A stretch of DNA of 48,448 nucleotides from Pirellula sp. (GCA_021299695.1 JAJTEK010000038.1:1-48448), one strand, 5' to 3'; counted from the first letter of the stretch, positions 17,252 to 26,698 are shown. Notes: generated by a model not told the origin, from the letters alone. Translations and numbers: made by a program.

Positions 17252-20200
17252 TCATGGCCCGGGTTGGTTTTGAGACTCGATCGCTTGGTCTTGGGTCAGT
17301 TCGTTTGTGTTTCTTGTGCCCGAGAGTTGATTCCAGGCTTGTTCCCATTGGGTCCAGGTCGTTTCGCTTGCGGCAAAGATCCAGCGGCGGTCTGGGATAT
17401 CGGCCAGTCCAAGGGTTTTCGCGAGGCTGCTGGGTTGGAAGCTTGAGACGTGCGGACCATCGAAATGAACGTCGCATTTTTGCACGAAGTCTTTATTGGC
17501 CCAGACGACCATTCCTTGGTCTTGCAGGTCGTAGGGTTTCCCTTTGGAGAACTCCGATTCGACTTGAGCGCGTACTAGAAACACTCCGCATTTTCGCATG
17601 AATCCGAGCAGGGCTAGGTCGAAGGTTTTTTGCACGGGTTCGGGAGCTTGATCGAGCCAACCGTTTTGGCGGGTCCAAGCGATAATCCAGCCGCTTTGTT
17701 CTTGGATGACCAGTTCTAGTCGGGAGGCTTGGTGTTCTTGTCCTTTGAGGGAAATCGGTTCGAGACGGATCGTCAGGCTATTGGTCGCAGCGATCACTTC
17801 GGAGCAGACTAGGCCGTACGGATCGTTGCCCGGAGATTGATTGCCTAGGGACTGATTGACTAGGGACTGATTGACTAGGGCGATCAATTCGCGATCGACG
17901 CATCGGTGGACATGATCGGTAACGTGGTGAAGTTTTTTGTAAGCGCTACGTCGTTTGGTAAACCGTTTTACCGAGGCGGGTAGATTTTCGAGTCTGCGAA
18001 TGTTTCGGAAAAGCTTGGGTAACGTTCCGGAGTGGAATCCGGGTCGGAGCAATCGCTCGATGGTCTCACCGTGGCTTCCGACGGGAATCGCAGCGAGGGT
18101 TCCGCGTCGATTTTGCCGGAAGAGCCTCCAGTTCTCCTTGAGCTCCCAGACGGCGAATCCGAAGAATCCCGGGAGAAACACGATGTTAAACCAGGTGATC
18201 GACATGGCAAGAGGTTTGTTCATGTACTGGATCAGGAACGCTTCCATGTTGACGGCTAGGATGAGCAGGACCGGCAGGAAGATTTTGTGGGCGACGGTCA
18301 CGACGGGGAAGTGTTTGACGGGGTGGAGTGTCGGCTCGATGAGCAGATTGATGTAGATTCGAATTAAAAACGAGATCACTGACCAGAAGAAGCCCAGGAT
18401 CGCTTTTGCGATGAGCGATAGGAGGTTCTCTTGGCTGTGGAAACGGAGCCATTCGTCGACGGCATAGAGAAACCGTTCGAATGCGAGCAGCATGCTTCGA
18501 AACAACTCGACGATCCAATCGATGGCGATGACAACCCAGCGCAATCGGACCAGATTCCAGAAACCTCCGATGGCTTCGAAGAGGAGTTCTTGGAGGTCTC
18601 GTCCCAAGCGAGAGTTCATCATTGCACTCAGGACGACCGCCTCGCAAGCGACACGAAGGTTCGGGCTTATTAGGACGCTTGGGGATCTTTGTACCATGCA
18701 TTCGATGGCCAGGACCAACGCCGTTGGCTTGATCCAATAACTCCAAGTGGTTTGAGTCCAGGGGTGTTCGAAGAAGGAGCGGATCGAGGCCCAGGGTAGA
18801 AGTTCTTGAGGCAACCGGATGCAGATCGCATAGATCAATTGCCCGAACCATCGGATGGCTTTCCAAAGTCCCAGTCGGAAGCGGGGCAGGTGGATCAGGG
18901 CCATCAGGAACAGTCCCAGGAGGATGACCAAGGGGATGATGTTCAGTTGGTTCGAGACGATTTGATCGACGGCTTGGTCTGCCGTTTTGGTGACGGTCGA
19001 TTCGGGTTCGGATTGCGATTCGTTAGCAAAGAGACTCGGATCGATTGAATTGGACTTGGGTGGAGGGTGTTCGCTGGTCCAGGATTCAATTTTGTGCCAA
19101 ATGTGTTGGATGCTTTCGATCAGGACCAAAGCGCCGCCGAAGGGAATGATGAGAAATAGGGTGGCGAATCGTCCTTTGGTTGTCCCGAAGAACATGGCGC
19201 TGATCATTTGGATCCATCGAAGGTAGAAATCCCCTTTGCGATAGACGCCGTCGAGGACTTTGTCGAGGCGATCGTCGGCTTTGAGAAGTCGATCGCCGCC
19301 CCAAGCTTCGCGCAGTCCGTGAAGATCGGGGAGTTTTAGATCGTTTTTGCTGACTGCATCCCGGAAATAGCCCATGGAGATATAGCCTCGTTCGGAGATG
19401 CAATCCAGGGCGTCTTCGACGAGCTTGTCCATGGCGATGCGTTCAGGAAATGAACTCGGGGTCATTCCGACTTCGAGGAGGGTATTGCGTAGGGGGTCAC
19501 GGATCCTGAGCCGCATTTGAGAGTCGGCTTGATGTGAGGCTTGTTCAAGTAGCAGGGTCAATCGATCGCGTTCGACTCCGCTTAAGCGCACGTGGGTCAA
19601 TCTGGCCGTTGCGCTGGCGAGGTGCTTGGCCATTAGGACTTCTTGAAGGTTATACAGTGGCCGGCTCAGCGGTTTTGCCCCCAGGGAGGTGATCCATCGC
19701 AAGAGGTCGACGCGGTAGGATATCCGTTCTTTGTCGAGGCAGACTTTTTGAAGGTCGTACAGGAGTCGTTTTTCGGAATTCCAAAAACCTTGGATAGCGT
19801 TTTTGGCTAGTGCTAGCAGAACAGCGTGCCAGTCGTTGTTATCCGAGGCTGGGAAGCCGATCGCTTCCCGCAAGCGTTTGACGAACAGGCGGAGATCCGA
19901 CTCGGCGGTCGACTCGGCCTTGGACCGCTTGCTTCGCGAGGGTGCCGAGCGGGCAGCGCGTAGTGAGGAACTGATCGCATGGACGGTATTGCCCCTTTCG
20001 GTGGCTCGATCTCGCCTGCGCATGTAACGGAGGTATTTCCGCTCCGAGGTGCCTTGTGCAAGTTCGACAGACCATCCTCTTTGGGTGTTCTTTAGGATCA
20101 CTTCGTCTTGTGTCTCGCGGCTTTGCGTTTCGATGGATGCAGAACCTGCGATCCGCGATTGCTCTAACATTTTCTCGATAGGCAGATCCAATCGCATCTT

Positions 20201-20797
20201 CTCGGCCAATTGATCGACATGTTGAATCGAAGGAAACCAGGAATCGAGACTACCTGAATCAAAGCAACGGTATTCCCAATAGAGAGCTACCCATTCGCAA
20301 AAAGCTTCGACACGGCATTTGGGATCGAGCAGTCGCATTTCGGCCCCGAGCACGTGGTGGGCCTCGTCAAATTCCACCTGTCCGAGTGCATCGATTTTGG
20401 ATTGAACGAAGGCGAATTGATCTGGGGATCGCAAGGCAAGCAGAGCGCGATCGAGTTGGGCGTGGAAGAGTCTTCGCCAGAGGAGCAATTTGAGTTCGTC
20501 CAGAGGCCAGTGTTCGAGTTGGTCGGAACTGGGGAGTTTGATCAGCAGGACATCTCCCCAGATCGGTTGCATATCGCGCAGTCCGAGTTCGTCGGGATGG
20601 ACACTGCCGAGAACTTGATCGGCAGGCGCGACATGGGATTCTTCATGAGGCAGCGCCAGTGCCAAACTCGGATGCTGGGTCCGCTTGCGGAGCAGCCTGC
20701 GCATGACCCTACCCTCGACCAAAAAAACGGTCGAATCGTCGGCCGACACCGCTTCCCGCAATTCCCCAACTCGGTTAGCAACGGGTGCTTGAGACAC
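17252..20797 (-). CDS. Large membrane protein of unknown function
   Basis: 1181 residues from a GTG. I do not recognise a family. Residues 1-530 look soluble, basic and helical, with several Arg/Lys-rich stretches (KYLRYMRRRDRATERG; a Ser/Arg/Lys linker near 285). Residues about 540-890 hold around seven hydrophobic segments (FATLFLIIPFGGALVLI, IIPLVILLGLFLMALI, WFNIVFLPGFFGFAVWEL) mixed with amphipathic helices. Residues 890-1181 are again soluble, containing a 5-residue tandem repeat (LVNQS, LVNQS, LGNQS) and a folded-looking end with many Trp residues. There is no signal peptide. It starts a leftward block with pepT. It may be a planctomycete-specific membrane scaffold or a distant GTPase-associated protein, but no Walker motif was found. 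Confidence 0.8.
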   Translation of the reverse strand: MSQAPVANRVGELREAVSADDSTVFLVEGRVMRRLLRKRTQHPSLALALPHEESHVAPADQVLGSVHPDELGLRDMQPIWGDVLLIKLPSSDQLEHWPLDELKLLLWRRLFHAQLDRALLALRSPDQFAFVQSKIDALGQVEFDEAHHVLGAEMRLLDPKCRVEAFCEWVALYWEYRCFDSGSLDSWFPSIQHVDQLAEKMRLDLPIEKMLEQSRIAGSASIETQSRETQDEVILKNTQRGWSVELAQGTSERKYLRYMRRRDRATERGNTVHAISSSLRAARSAPSRSKRSKAESTAESDLRLFVKRLREAIGFPASDNNDWHAVLLALAKNAIQGFWNSEKRLLYDLQKVCLDKERISYRVDLLRWITSLGAKPLSRPLYNLQEVLMAKHLASATARLTHVRLSGVERDRLTLLLEQASHQADSQMRLRIRDPLRNTLLEVGMTPSSFPERIAMDKLVEDALDCISERGYISMGYFRDAVSKNDLKLPDLHGLREAWGGDRLLKADDRLDKVLDGVYRKGDFYLRWIQMISAMFFGTTKGRFATLFLIIPFGGALVLIESIQHIWHKIESWTSEHPPPKSNSIDPSLFANESQSEPESTVTKTADQAVDQIVSNQLNIIPLVILLGLFLMALIHLPRFRLGLWKAIRWFGQLIYAICIRLPQELLPWASIRSFFEHPWTQTTWSYWIKPTALVLAIECMVQRSPSVLISPNLRVACEAVVLSAMMNSRLGRDLQELLFEAIGGFWNLVRLRWVVIAIDWIVELFRSMLLAFERFLYAVDEWLRFHSQENLLSLIAKAILGFFWSVISFLIRIYINLLIEPTLHPVKHFPVVTVAHKIFLPVLLILAVNMEAFLIQYMNKPLAMSITWFNIVFLPGFFGFAVWELKENWRLFRQNRRGTLAAIPVGSHGETIERLLRPGFHSGTLPKLFRNIRRLENLPASVKRFTKRRSAYKKLHHVTDHVHRCVDRELIALVNQSLVNQSLGNQSPGNDPYGLVCSEVIAATNSLTIRLEPISLKGQEHQASRLELVIQEQSGWIIAWTRQNGWLDQAPEPVQKTFDLALLGFMRKCGVFLVRAQVESEFSKGKPYDLQDQGMVVWANKDFVQKCDVHFDGPHVSSFQPSSLAKTLGLADIPDRRWIFAASETTWTQWEQAWNQLSGTRNTNELTQDQAIESQNQPGP
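17836..17880. repeat. 15-bp tandem repeat inside the large membrane-protein gene
   Basis: Two perfect copies of ACTGATTGACTAGGG (17851-17865, 17866-17880) and a third with two mismatches at 17836-17850. On the coding minus strand this gives the peptide repeat LVNQS-LVNQS-LGNQS. The unit is a multiple of three, so copy-number change would keep the frame. Confidence 0.85.
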
Positions 20798-20944
20798 AGA
20801 AAATCACTCAAAGGGGAGGCTAACTAACGAAAAGACGGATGTTATCTTCGCATATTTTCAGCGAGAATAGAAGCCGCGCTCGGGAGCTAACCTTCAACAA
20901 ATCCCCAACTCCAACTCTATCGCTCACAGAAGGGTTCGTCGAAC

Positions 20945-21889
20945 ATGGAGAAACGCCGACTTGGAAACTCAGACCTGATGATTACCCCGATAGGGATAGG
21001 GGCCTGGGCTATCGGAGGCGACGGTTGGGCATTTTCCTGGAGCAAGCAGGAGGATTCCCAGAGCATCCTGGCGATCCACGCGGCGCTCGATTCTGGGATC
21101 AATTGGATCGATACGGCCGCAGTGTACGGTTTGGGGCATTCCGAGAGTGTTGTGGCCAAGGCACTGAAGCAAACGTCAGCCCAACGGCCTTATGTTTTCA
21201 CTAAATGCGAGCGGGCTTGGGACGAGAATCGCCAGATCGTCAAATCCTTGAAGGCCGAGTCGATCCGCAAGGAGTGTGAGGATAGTCTGCGTCGGCTTGA
21301 AGTCGAAACGATCGATCTTTATCAAATTCACTGGCCTGAGCCCGACGAAGACATCGAGGAGGGTTGGAGCACTTTGGCTGATCTTCAGCGGGAAGGAAAG
21401 GTACGATGGATTGGAGTTTCGAATTTCGATGCGAACCAAATGCGGCGAATCGCATCGATCGCGTCGATCACTTCGCTGCAGCCCCCCTATTCTCTGATCC
21501 GACGCGATGCGGAAAAGGAGATCCTACCCTATGCCCACTCGCACCAAATAGGCGTGATCGCTTATTCTCCTATGGGATCAGGCATGCTCACTGGCGCGAT
21601 GAGTCGCCAACGCATCGAGTCGCTTCCACCTGACGATTGGCGCACCCGCAGTGCGAATTTCCAAGAGCCCCTGCTGACAAAAAATCTAGCCATCGCCGAA
21701 AAACTCGAGCAGACGGCCACTCAAGCAGGTCTCTCCCCAGGGCATCTTGCTATCGCTTGGGTGCTCCAAAATCCTGCCGTTACCGGCGCCATAGTGGGGA
21801 TTCGAAGTGTGGAGCAAGCCCTAGAACTGGCTCGATTCGCGGATGTCTATCCATCGAAGACTGCAAGTATTCTCGGTGCATTGGAGTAA
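20945..21889 (+). CDS. Aldo/keto reductase
   Basis: 314 residues, a full (beta/alpha)8 aldo/keto reductase. The catalytic tetrad is visible: Asp and Tyr in WIDTAAVYGLGHSE, Lys in VFTKCE and His in LYQIHWPEP. The C-terminal NADPH-binding part has GIRSVEQA after AIVG, and the SNF motif (GVSNFDANQM) is present. It reduces carbonyl compounds with NADPH in the cytoplasm; the substrate cannot be told. An AAGGG stands before the ATG at a slightly long distance. It is the first gene of a rightward trio: the HD gene starts 4 bases after its stop, suggesting translational coupling. Confidence 0.94.
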   Translation: MEKRRLGNSDLMITPIGIGAWAIGGDGWAFSWSKQEDSQSILAIHAALDSGINWIDTAAVYGLGHSESVVAKALKQTSAQRPYVFTKCERAWDENRQIVKSLKAESIRKECEDSLRRLEVETIDLYQIHWPEPDEDIEEGWSTLADLQREGKVRWIGVSNFDANQMRRIASIASITSLQPPYSLIRRDAEKEILPYAHSHQIGVIAYSPMGSGMLTGAMSRQRIESLPPDDWRTRSANFQEPLLTKNLAIAEKLEQTATQAGLSPGHLAIAWVLQNPAVTGAIVGIRSVEQALELARFADVYPSKTASILGALE

Positions 21890-21893
21890 TCGC

Positions 21894-22673
21894 GTGAATT
21901 CCGTGAATCCAGAAGGCATCGAGCCTCGCAGAGATTTGGTTCAAAAGATAGAGGCTTGGGATGGCCGATGGGGGCGTTTGGTTCTCGAGCGTTTGCGAGT
22001 TCAGATGGCCGACGCGGACCCGGCGCATGGGCTTGAACATGTCCAGCGTGTCGTAAGAAACGCCTGTCTGATCGCAACGAACTTGGTCAACTCCCCGGGG
22101 CTCGGTGGTGCTCGAAGGGTGGATTTCGAGGTCCTCTTGCCGGCTGCTTGGTTTCACGACTGTGTTTATGTGCCTAAGAATTCCGCTCAACGCTCCGAGG
22201 CATCGCGACTCGCAGCGGACCGAGCCGTCGTGCTGCTCACGGATCTTGGCTATCCGGCGGTGAAATTCCCGGCGATTGCCCATGCGATCGAAGCGCATAG
22301 TTTTTCGGCTCAGATCCCTTGCCGGAGCCTTGAGGCACAAGTGCTCCAGGACGCCGACCGTCTGGAGGCCCTCGGAGCCATTGGGCTGGCTCGATGCTTG
22401 ATGACCGGCGGCTCGATGGGACAGAGGTTATACCATCCTGAGGATCCGTTCCCCACGGTAAGGGAGCCTCGGGATGATCAGCAATCGGTTGATCATTTCT
22501 TTGCGAAATTGCTTAAGCTCCCGTCGACCATGCAGACCGAATCCGGCAAGCAGATCGCCTCAGAGCGTGCTGGATATCTCGCGGCGTTTCTTGAGCAACT
22601 AGCGCAGGAAATCGGAGTGCCAATCCAACTGCCGTCGGAGTTCCGAGGTTTACAAAGCGGCTCTGTTGGCTGA
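21894..22673 (+). CDS. HD-domain phosphohydrolase (YedJ-like)
   Basis: 259 residues from the GTG at 21894, chosen because it follows the reductase stop directly; an in-frame ATG at 21843 would overlap that gene. HD-family metal ligands are seen in AHGLEHVQRVVRNA, AAWFHDCVY, HAIEAHSFSAQIP and VLQDADRLEALGAIGLAR. The last two blocks are characteristic of the YedJ subgroup of metal-dependent phosphohydrolases, probably acting on nucleotides or other phosphoesters. The C-terminal helix bundle (about 200-250) also matches that family. It sits 52 bases before the H-NOX kinase gene, so all three may be one transcript. Confidence 0.88.
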   Translation: MNSVNPEGIEPRRDLVQKIEAWDGRWGRLVLERLRVQMADADPAHGLEHVQRVVRNACLIATNLVNSPGLGGARRVDFEVLLPAAWFHDCVYVPKNSAQRSEASRLAADRAVVLLTDLGYPAVKFPAIAHAIEAHSFSAQIPCRSLEAQVLQDADRLEALGAIGLARCLMTGGSMGQRLYHPEDPFPTVREPRDDQQSVDHFFAKLLKLPSTMQTESGKQIASERAGYLAAFLEQLAQEIGVPIQLPSEFRGLQSGSVG

Positions 22674-22725
22674 CAATAGAGCATTCCGATGCCCGCCGGC
22701 ATTGATCACCTTTCGGGTACTGACC

Positions 22726-24291
22726 ATGCATGGATTGATACTTGTACAGCTTCAAAAATTCGCCCAGCAGACGCTCGGACCCGAGGAGTGGCGCAGGGCG
22801 TTGTCGAAGTCCGGTTTAGACCGGACCACGTTTTCAGCCGGTTTGGTTTACGAGGATCGGCAAGCTCTGGAGTTGATTGTTCTGGCTGCTGAGACCCTGA
22901 ATGTCCCGGTCGACGAAGTGGTCGAGATGTTTGGTAGGTTTATATCGACCGAATTGCTCAGGCTCTACCATCGGGTAATCAAGCCGCAGTGGCGAACACT
23001 GGACATCATCGAAAACACCGAGACTTTCATTCACTCGGCAGTTCGCGTTGGCAATCCTGGTGCGGTTCCACCGGTCCTCGATGCGATTCGCCTTTCGGAG
23101 AACGAATTGCAGTTGCTCTATTCGTCGGATCGAAAACTGTGCAAGTTGGCTATCGGCATCATTAAAGGCTTGGCCGACCACTTTCATGAGGTAATCGAAA
23201 TTTACAAAGATTCCTGCATGCTCCATGGGGACCCGTTTTGTACATTTCGATTGGTAAGAAATCTTGCCAAACAAGACACCAAAAAACTGGATGTGAGAAA
23301 CACCATTCAATTTGGCCTAGACTCCCCATTGACCGTCCAGGGCGATCCATCGTCTTGGGAGGGTGGGACCAATAAGACTCTAGCGGACAAGACGCTAGCA
23401 GAGCGTTCCAAAGGGGAGCCCACTCGTTGGGATAGCTATCTGTCACCTGCGATTATCGAGTCGGATTTCGCTAGTATCGGTCCTTACAGGGTCCTAGGCC
23501 AGCATGGTGAAGGGGGAATGGGTTGCGTCTTTCGAGCCATCGATACACGGAACGAACAGACAGTAGCGATCAAGGTATTGCATCCGAAGGTTTCCAAGGA
23601 AGCCACATCCAAAAAGCGTTTTTTGCGAGAACTCCTGGCCTTACAGCAAATCCGGAGTCCACATGTGGTCGAGGTTCGCGACGTCGGCGAAGTCGGTCAA
23701 CTGCCTTATTTGGTCATGGAGTTTTTGCGAGGTACCAATCTTCAGATGTACCGGGAGCGTTTCCAGAGCTTGCCGGCTCATGAGATTCTCCGTATCGCGA
23801 TCGAGACGGTCGATGGACTATCGGCCGTGCATCGATGCGGGCTGATCCATCGCGACATCAAGCCTGAGAATCTTTGGGTCGAATCGTCGACGCTCAACGT
23901 GAAGATCATCGATTTTGGATTGGCTCATGCGGTATCCGACGAGATGCGACTAACTCGCACCGGTACCTTCATTGGAACCCCATCGTTCATGGCTCCCGAG
24001 CAGGCCAGCGGCGGGAGTATTGATCCTCGGGCTGACTTTTTTAGTTTAGGTTGTGTGCTCTACGATCTGTCGACCGGACAACGGCCGTTTGATCGTCCGA
24101 ACATCTTGAGCACTTTGTCGGCTTTGGCGAACCATACCCCAGAGAATCCTCATGTCCTTTGGCCGGATTGCCCAGTTGGATTTTCAGAGTTGATCATGCA
24201 GATGCTTGAAAAAGCCCCTGAAAATCGACCACAAGACTGCCAGGAAATCTCAGAAAAACTCAAGCAGATTATGGACCGTCTTTCCACATAA
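22726..24291 (+). CDS. H-NOX (heme-NO-binding) domain fused to Ser/Thr protein kinase
   Basis: 521 residues from the ATG at 22726, which gives the canonical H-NOX beginning MHGLILVQLQKF; an earlier in-frame start adds 20 residues with no family match. Residues 1-178 are an H-NOX domain: predicted proximal heme ligand H103, conserved P116, and the heme-propionate motif Y132-x-S134-x-R136, each one residue later than in the Thermoanaerobacter H-NOX (H102, P115, Y131/S133/R135). The position matching its oxygen-binding distal Tyr140 is Leu141, which predicts NO over O2 selectivity. A Gly/Thr/Lys-rich linker (about 195-245) leads to a complete Hanks-type kinase: Gly loop GEGGMG (261-266), K283 in VAIK, HRDIKPEN with D377, DFG at 396-398 and APE at 423-425. 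No membrane segment follows the kinase. The likely role is a soluble gas-sensing kinase; the fusion is seen directly, the signal inferred. Confidence 0.93.
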   Translation: MHGLILVQLQKFAQQTLGPEEWRRALSKSGLDRTTFSAGLVYEDRQALELIVLAAETLNVPVDEVVEMFGRFISTELLRLYHRVIKPQWRTLDIIENTETFIHSAVRVGNPGAVPPVLDAIRLSENELQLLYSSDRKLCKLAIGIIKGLADHFHEVIEIYKDSCMLHGDPFCTFRLVRNLAKQDTKKLDVRNTIQFGLDSPLTVQGDPSSWEGGTNKTLADKTLAERSKGEPTRWDSYLSPAIIESDFASIGPYRVLGQHGEGGMGCVFRAIDTRNEQTVAIKVLHPKVSKEATSKKRFLRELLALQQIRSPHVVEVRDVGEVGQLPYLVMEFLRGTNLQMYRERFQSLPAHEILRIAIETVDGLSAVHRCGLIHRDIKPENLWVESSTLNVKIIDFGLAHAVSDEMRLTRTGTFIGTPSFMAPEQASGGSIDPRADFFSLGCVLYDLSTGQRPFDRPNILSTLSALANHTPENPHVLWPDCPVGFSELIMQMLEKAPENRPQDCQEISEKLKQIMDRLST

Positions 24292-24354
24292 GCCGCTTGG
24301 AGGGATTGGTTCTCTGCGAAACAAGAGTCCAAGTCGTTATGGGCCGAGCGAGTC

Positions 24355-26022
24355 TTATTGGAAATCGAGGACTTGGCCGACTTCCAGCAATCGCTTTTGG
24401 AGGGCCGCATAAGGGACATCTTGGACCGATTGTCGATGGTCGATGGCCAGGCAGGCCAATTCCGAGGCGCTTTGGCCTAGAACCATGAAGACCGGTTCCA
24501 TTCGAATGCTCCCATAGGCGATATGGCTTGCAGACATGCATACGGGGATTAGTAGGTTGCTGCATTCGGCCTTTTTGGGAAAGATGCTTCGAGCAGAAAT
24601 CGGATAAGGCTTGGTTGGGATCTGGACATCTCCCTCGTTCCTGGCGTGTCCCTCAGGGGTTACATAGCGTTGTGTATTGTGGCTATCCATGTTGTAAGCC
24701 CCCATGCCGACACTATCGTTGACGACTTCGATACGTTTGCAGTTTTTCTCGGTCATCACGTAATCGGACACCAATCGCCGCGCTTCTCGTACGTAGAGTT
24801 GTCGGGGCCAATGGCCGTTATCGAGAAATTCGTCTTTCGCGAGCCCGTTGTTTTGGAATACCTGTCGGATCGATTCGGGGACTCTTGGATGGTTGGCCAA
24901 GGTCCACATGAGGCCTTGTTGGTAGCTTTCATGGTCCTTGAGGATCTCTTCACGCCGAGCATAGTCTGCGTCAGGGTAGTCGTAGTTCTTGCCGATGTAA
25001 TCGGTGCTAAATGCGAAATTGTTGTTCACATCGGTCTTCCGGTTGGGCATCCAGATCGGGGCCCAGGGTAGACGCATATCGGCTGCTTCGAAATTTCTTA
25101 GCAAGAGTTCGTAATCCAGTTCGTTGTATCGCTGGGGCTTGGGCCATGGTACTCGGTTCGCAGGGATATCGGTCGTGCACATACGGTAGTTGTAAGCCTG
25201 TAGTCGGTGGTCGCCGTCCCCGTCGGAGCCTTGTGTCATTGGCACGATGTTCGGAAGCAGACCGCTGTTGGGGTCGCCGGGGGTGATGTAAGGGTCCACG
25301 GGTTTGACGAATTGGTGATGGATGGTCTTTTCCATTTGCATGCCGTTGATCGTTTCGCCGTAGGTTGTATTCGCTTCACGGCCTACATGGTACGACACAC
25401 CGGCGGCGGCCATCAGATCTCCCTCATAGGTCGCATCGATGAATACTTTCGCTCGGTATAACTCACCGGTTTCCATTCGGATTGTCTCGATAGTCGTCTC
25501 GTTTTTGTGAACTCCTTCCTTGCGATCCAAGCGTTGATTGAGGACGACTTGGACTTTGGTCTCCTTGAGCATTTGATCGAAGACGATCGAGGCGACGTGC
25601 GGTTCGAAGGTCCACATCGAGTCTTCATTTTGCGAGTTGATCGTCCTACCTTTGAAATACTTTTCGCGAGTTTCATGGGTCCAATGCGCTGGGTCTTGGT
25701 AGTGTTTGAATATCCTGCGATAAAATTCACGGGATATCCCGCCGATGCAGCGTTTGTTTCCTATGTCGGTTGCACCGAGCCCGCCGGTGGTCATCCCTCC
25801 GAGGAATCCTGTCGGTTCGATCAGGATTACCGATTTACCCAATCGCGAAGCCGAAACCGCTGCGGCGATCCCACCGCTGGTTCCACCGTACACGACGACA
25901 TCTACATCGGATTGCATTCCTCGGGACTTAGGGGAGCCACCCATGGCCATTCCCAATAGGAGCGAAGGTAAAACGGCGAGAACTGCAGTGAGGAAACTTC
26001 GGATTAAAGGCCAAGTTTTCAT
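24355..26022 (-). CDS. Secreted FAD-dependent oxidoreductase
   Basis: 555 residues from the ATG at 26022, which begins a signal peptide (MKTWPLIRSFLTAVLAVLPS). After about 40 residues comes the Rossmann FAD motif VVVYGGTSGGIAAAVSASRLG and the LIEPTGFLGGMTTGGLGATD box characteristic of the FAD_oxidored (PF12831) family. VFIDATYEGDLMAAAGV matches the conserved central region, and MRMEPVFMVLG-like residues (SIRMEPVFMVLGQSA) close the fold. These proteins are abundant in planctomycetes and are often linked to polysaccharide breakdown, but substrates are mostly unknown. It is convergent with the H-NOX kinase gene and lies downstream of the PqiA-like gene on the same strand. Confidence 0.9.
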   Translation of the reverse strand: MKTWPLIRSFLTAVLAVLPSLLLGMAMGGSPKSRGMQSDVDVVVYGGTSGGIAAAVSASRLGKSVILIEPTGFLGGMTTGGLGATDIGNKRCIGGISREFYRRIFKHYQDPAHWTHETREKYFKGRTINSQNEDSMWTFEPHVASIVFDQMLKETKVQVVLNQRLDRKEGVHKNETTIETIRMETGELYRAKVFIDATYEGDLMAAAGVSYHVGREANTTYGETINGMQMEKTIHHQFVKPVDPYITPGDPNSGLLPNIVPMTQGSDGDGDHRLQAYNYRMCTTDIPANRVPWPKPQRYNELDYELLLRNFEAADMRLPWAPIWMPNRKTDVNNNFAFSTDYIGKNYDYPDADYARREEILKDHESYQQGLMWTLANHPRVPESIRQVFQNNGLAKDEFLDNGHWPRQLYVREARRLVSDYVMTEKNCKRIEVVNDSVGMGAYNMDSHNTQRYVTPEGHARNEGDVQIPTKPYPISARSIFPKKAECSNLLIPVCMSASHIAYGSIRMEPVFMVLGQSASELACLAIDHRQSVQDVPYAALQKRLLEVGQVLDFQ

Positions 26023-26082
26023 TGGGGTAGAGCTTAGGGTTGAGCTCGTTAGAGCTAGGAACAAGAGGGTGATTCATCAACA

Positions 26083-26697
26083 TCAATCGCCCCAAATCGA
26101 ATGCGGGTCAAAGGTCATCGATGCGATCATGCTCATCGCTACACAACCCGCAAAGGCGATCACCGCTGGACCTACATGAAATTCGACCAGTCCAGATAAT
26201 TTGACCAACATCACCAGAAATGCAAGGAGCATAACGTCGAGCATGCTCCAACGACCAGAGAACTCGATGATACGGTAAGCCCAGGCGCGGTGGTGATGCT
26301 CGAGCCATTTGAGCCAACAAAGTTCCAAGAGTGTGGCAAGTTTCACCGCTGGCAAGACGATCGAAAAAACGAAAATGATCGTCGCGACAAACCAGCTTCC
26401 TTGCTCATAGAGCTCGATAATTCCGCCCACGATGCTGCTGTGGTATCTATGGCCAAGCTTCTCGATTTCGAGAATCGGCAGAAAGATCGCTGCGGGAAAC
26501 AGCAAAAGCGCCGCCAGAGCTGCGGCGGCAGTCCTTTGGCTGGCTCGTTGGGATTTGGCCGGGTTGGCTATCGTCGTTCCGCAACGCGTGCAGGCGTAAC
26601 CGATCAGCTTTTCCTTGGAATCCGGGTCGGATTGGTACGGCAAAAGACGGTGGACCTTGCCGCAGCAGTGGCATGCTTTCATCAAATTGCTTGACAT
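26083..26697 (-). CDS. PqiA-like membrane protein (paraquat-inducible protein A family)
   Basis: 204 residues from the ATG at 26697, supported by GGGAGG five bases upstream. A zinc-ribbon-like N-terminus (CHCC and CTRC pairs) is followed by four membrane helices (ALAALLLFPAAIFLPIL; FVATIIFVFSIVLPAVKLA; MLDVMLLAFLVMLVKLSG; VIAFAGCVAMSMIAS). The SIVGGIIELYEQGSWFVA and GRWSMLDVMLLAFLV stretches are diagnostic of the PqiA fold. E. coli PqiA has two such units; this is a single-unit form. PqiA works with MCE proteins in lipid transport between membranes; no MCE gene is nearby, so its partner is unknown. It follows the DUF2007-like gene with one base between them. Confidence 0.9.
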   Translation of the reverse strand: MSSNLMKACHCCGKVHRLLPYQSDPDSKEKLIGYACTRCGTTIANPAKSQRASQRTAAAALAALLLFPAAIFLPILEIEKLGHRYHSSIVGGIIELYEQGSWFVATIIFVFSIVLPAVKLATLLELCWLKWLEHHHRAWAYRIIEFSGRWSMLDVMLLAFLVMLVKLSGLVEFHVGPAVIAFAGCVAMSMIASMTFDPHSIWGD

Positions 26698-26698
26698 T

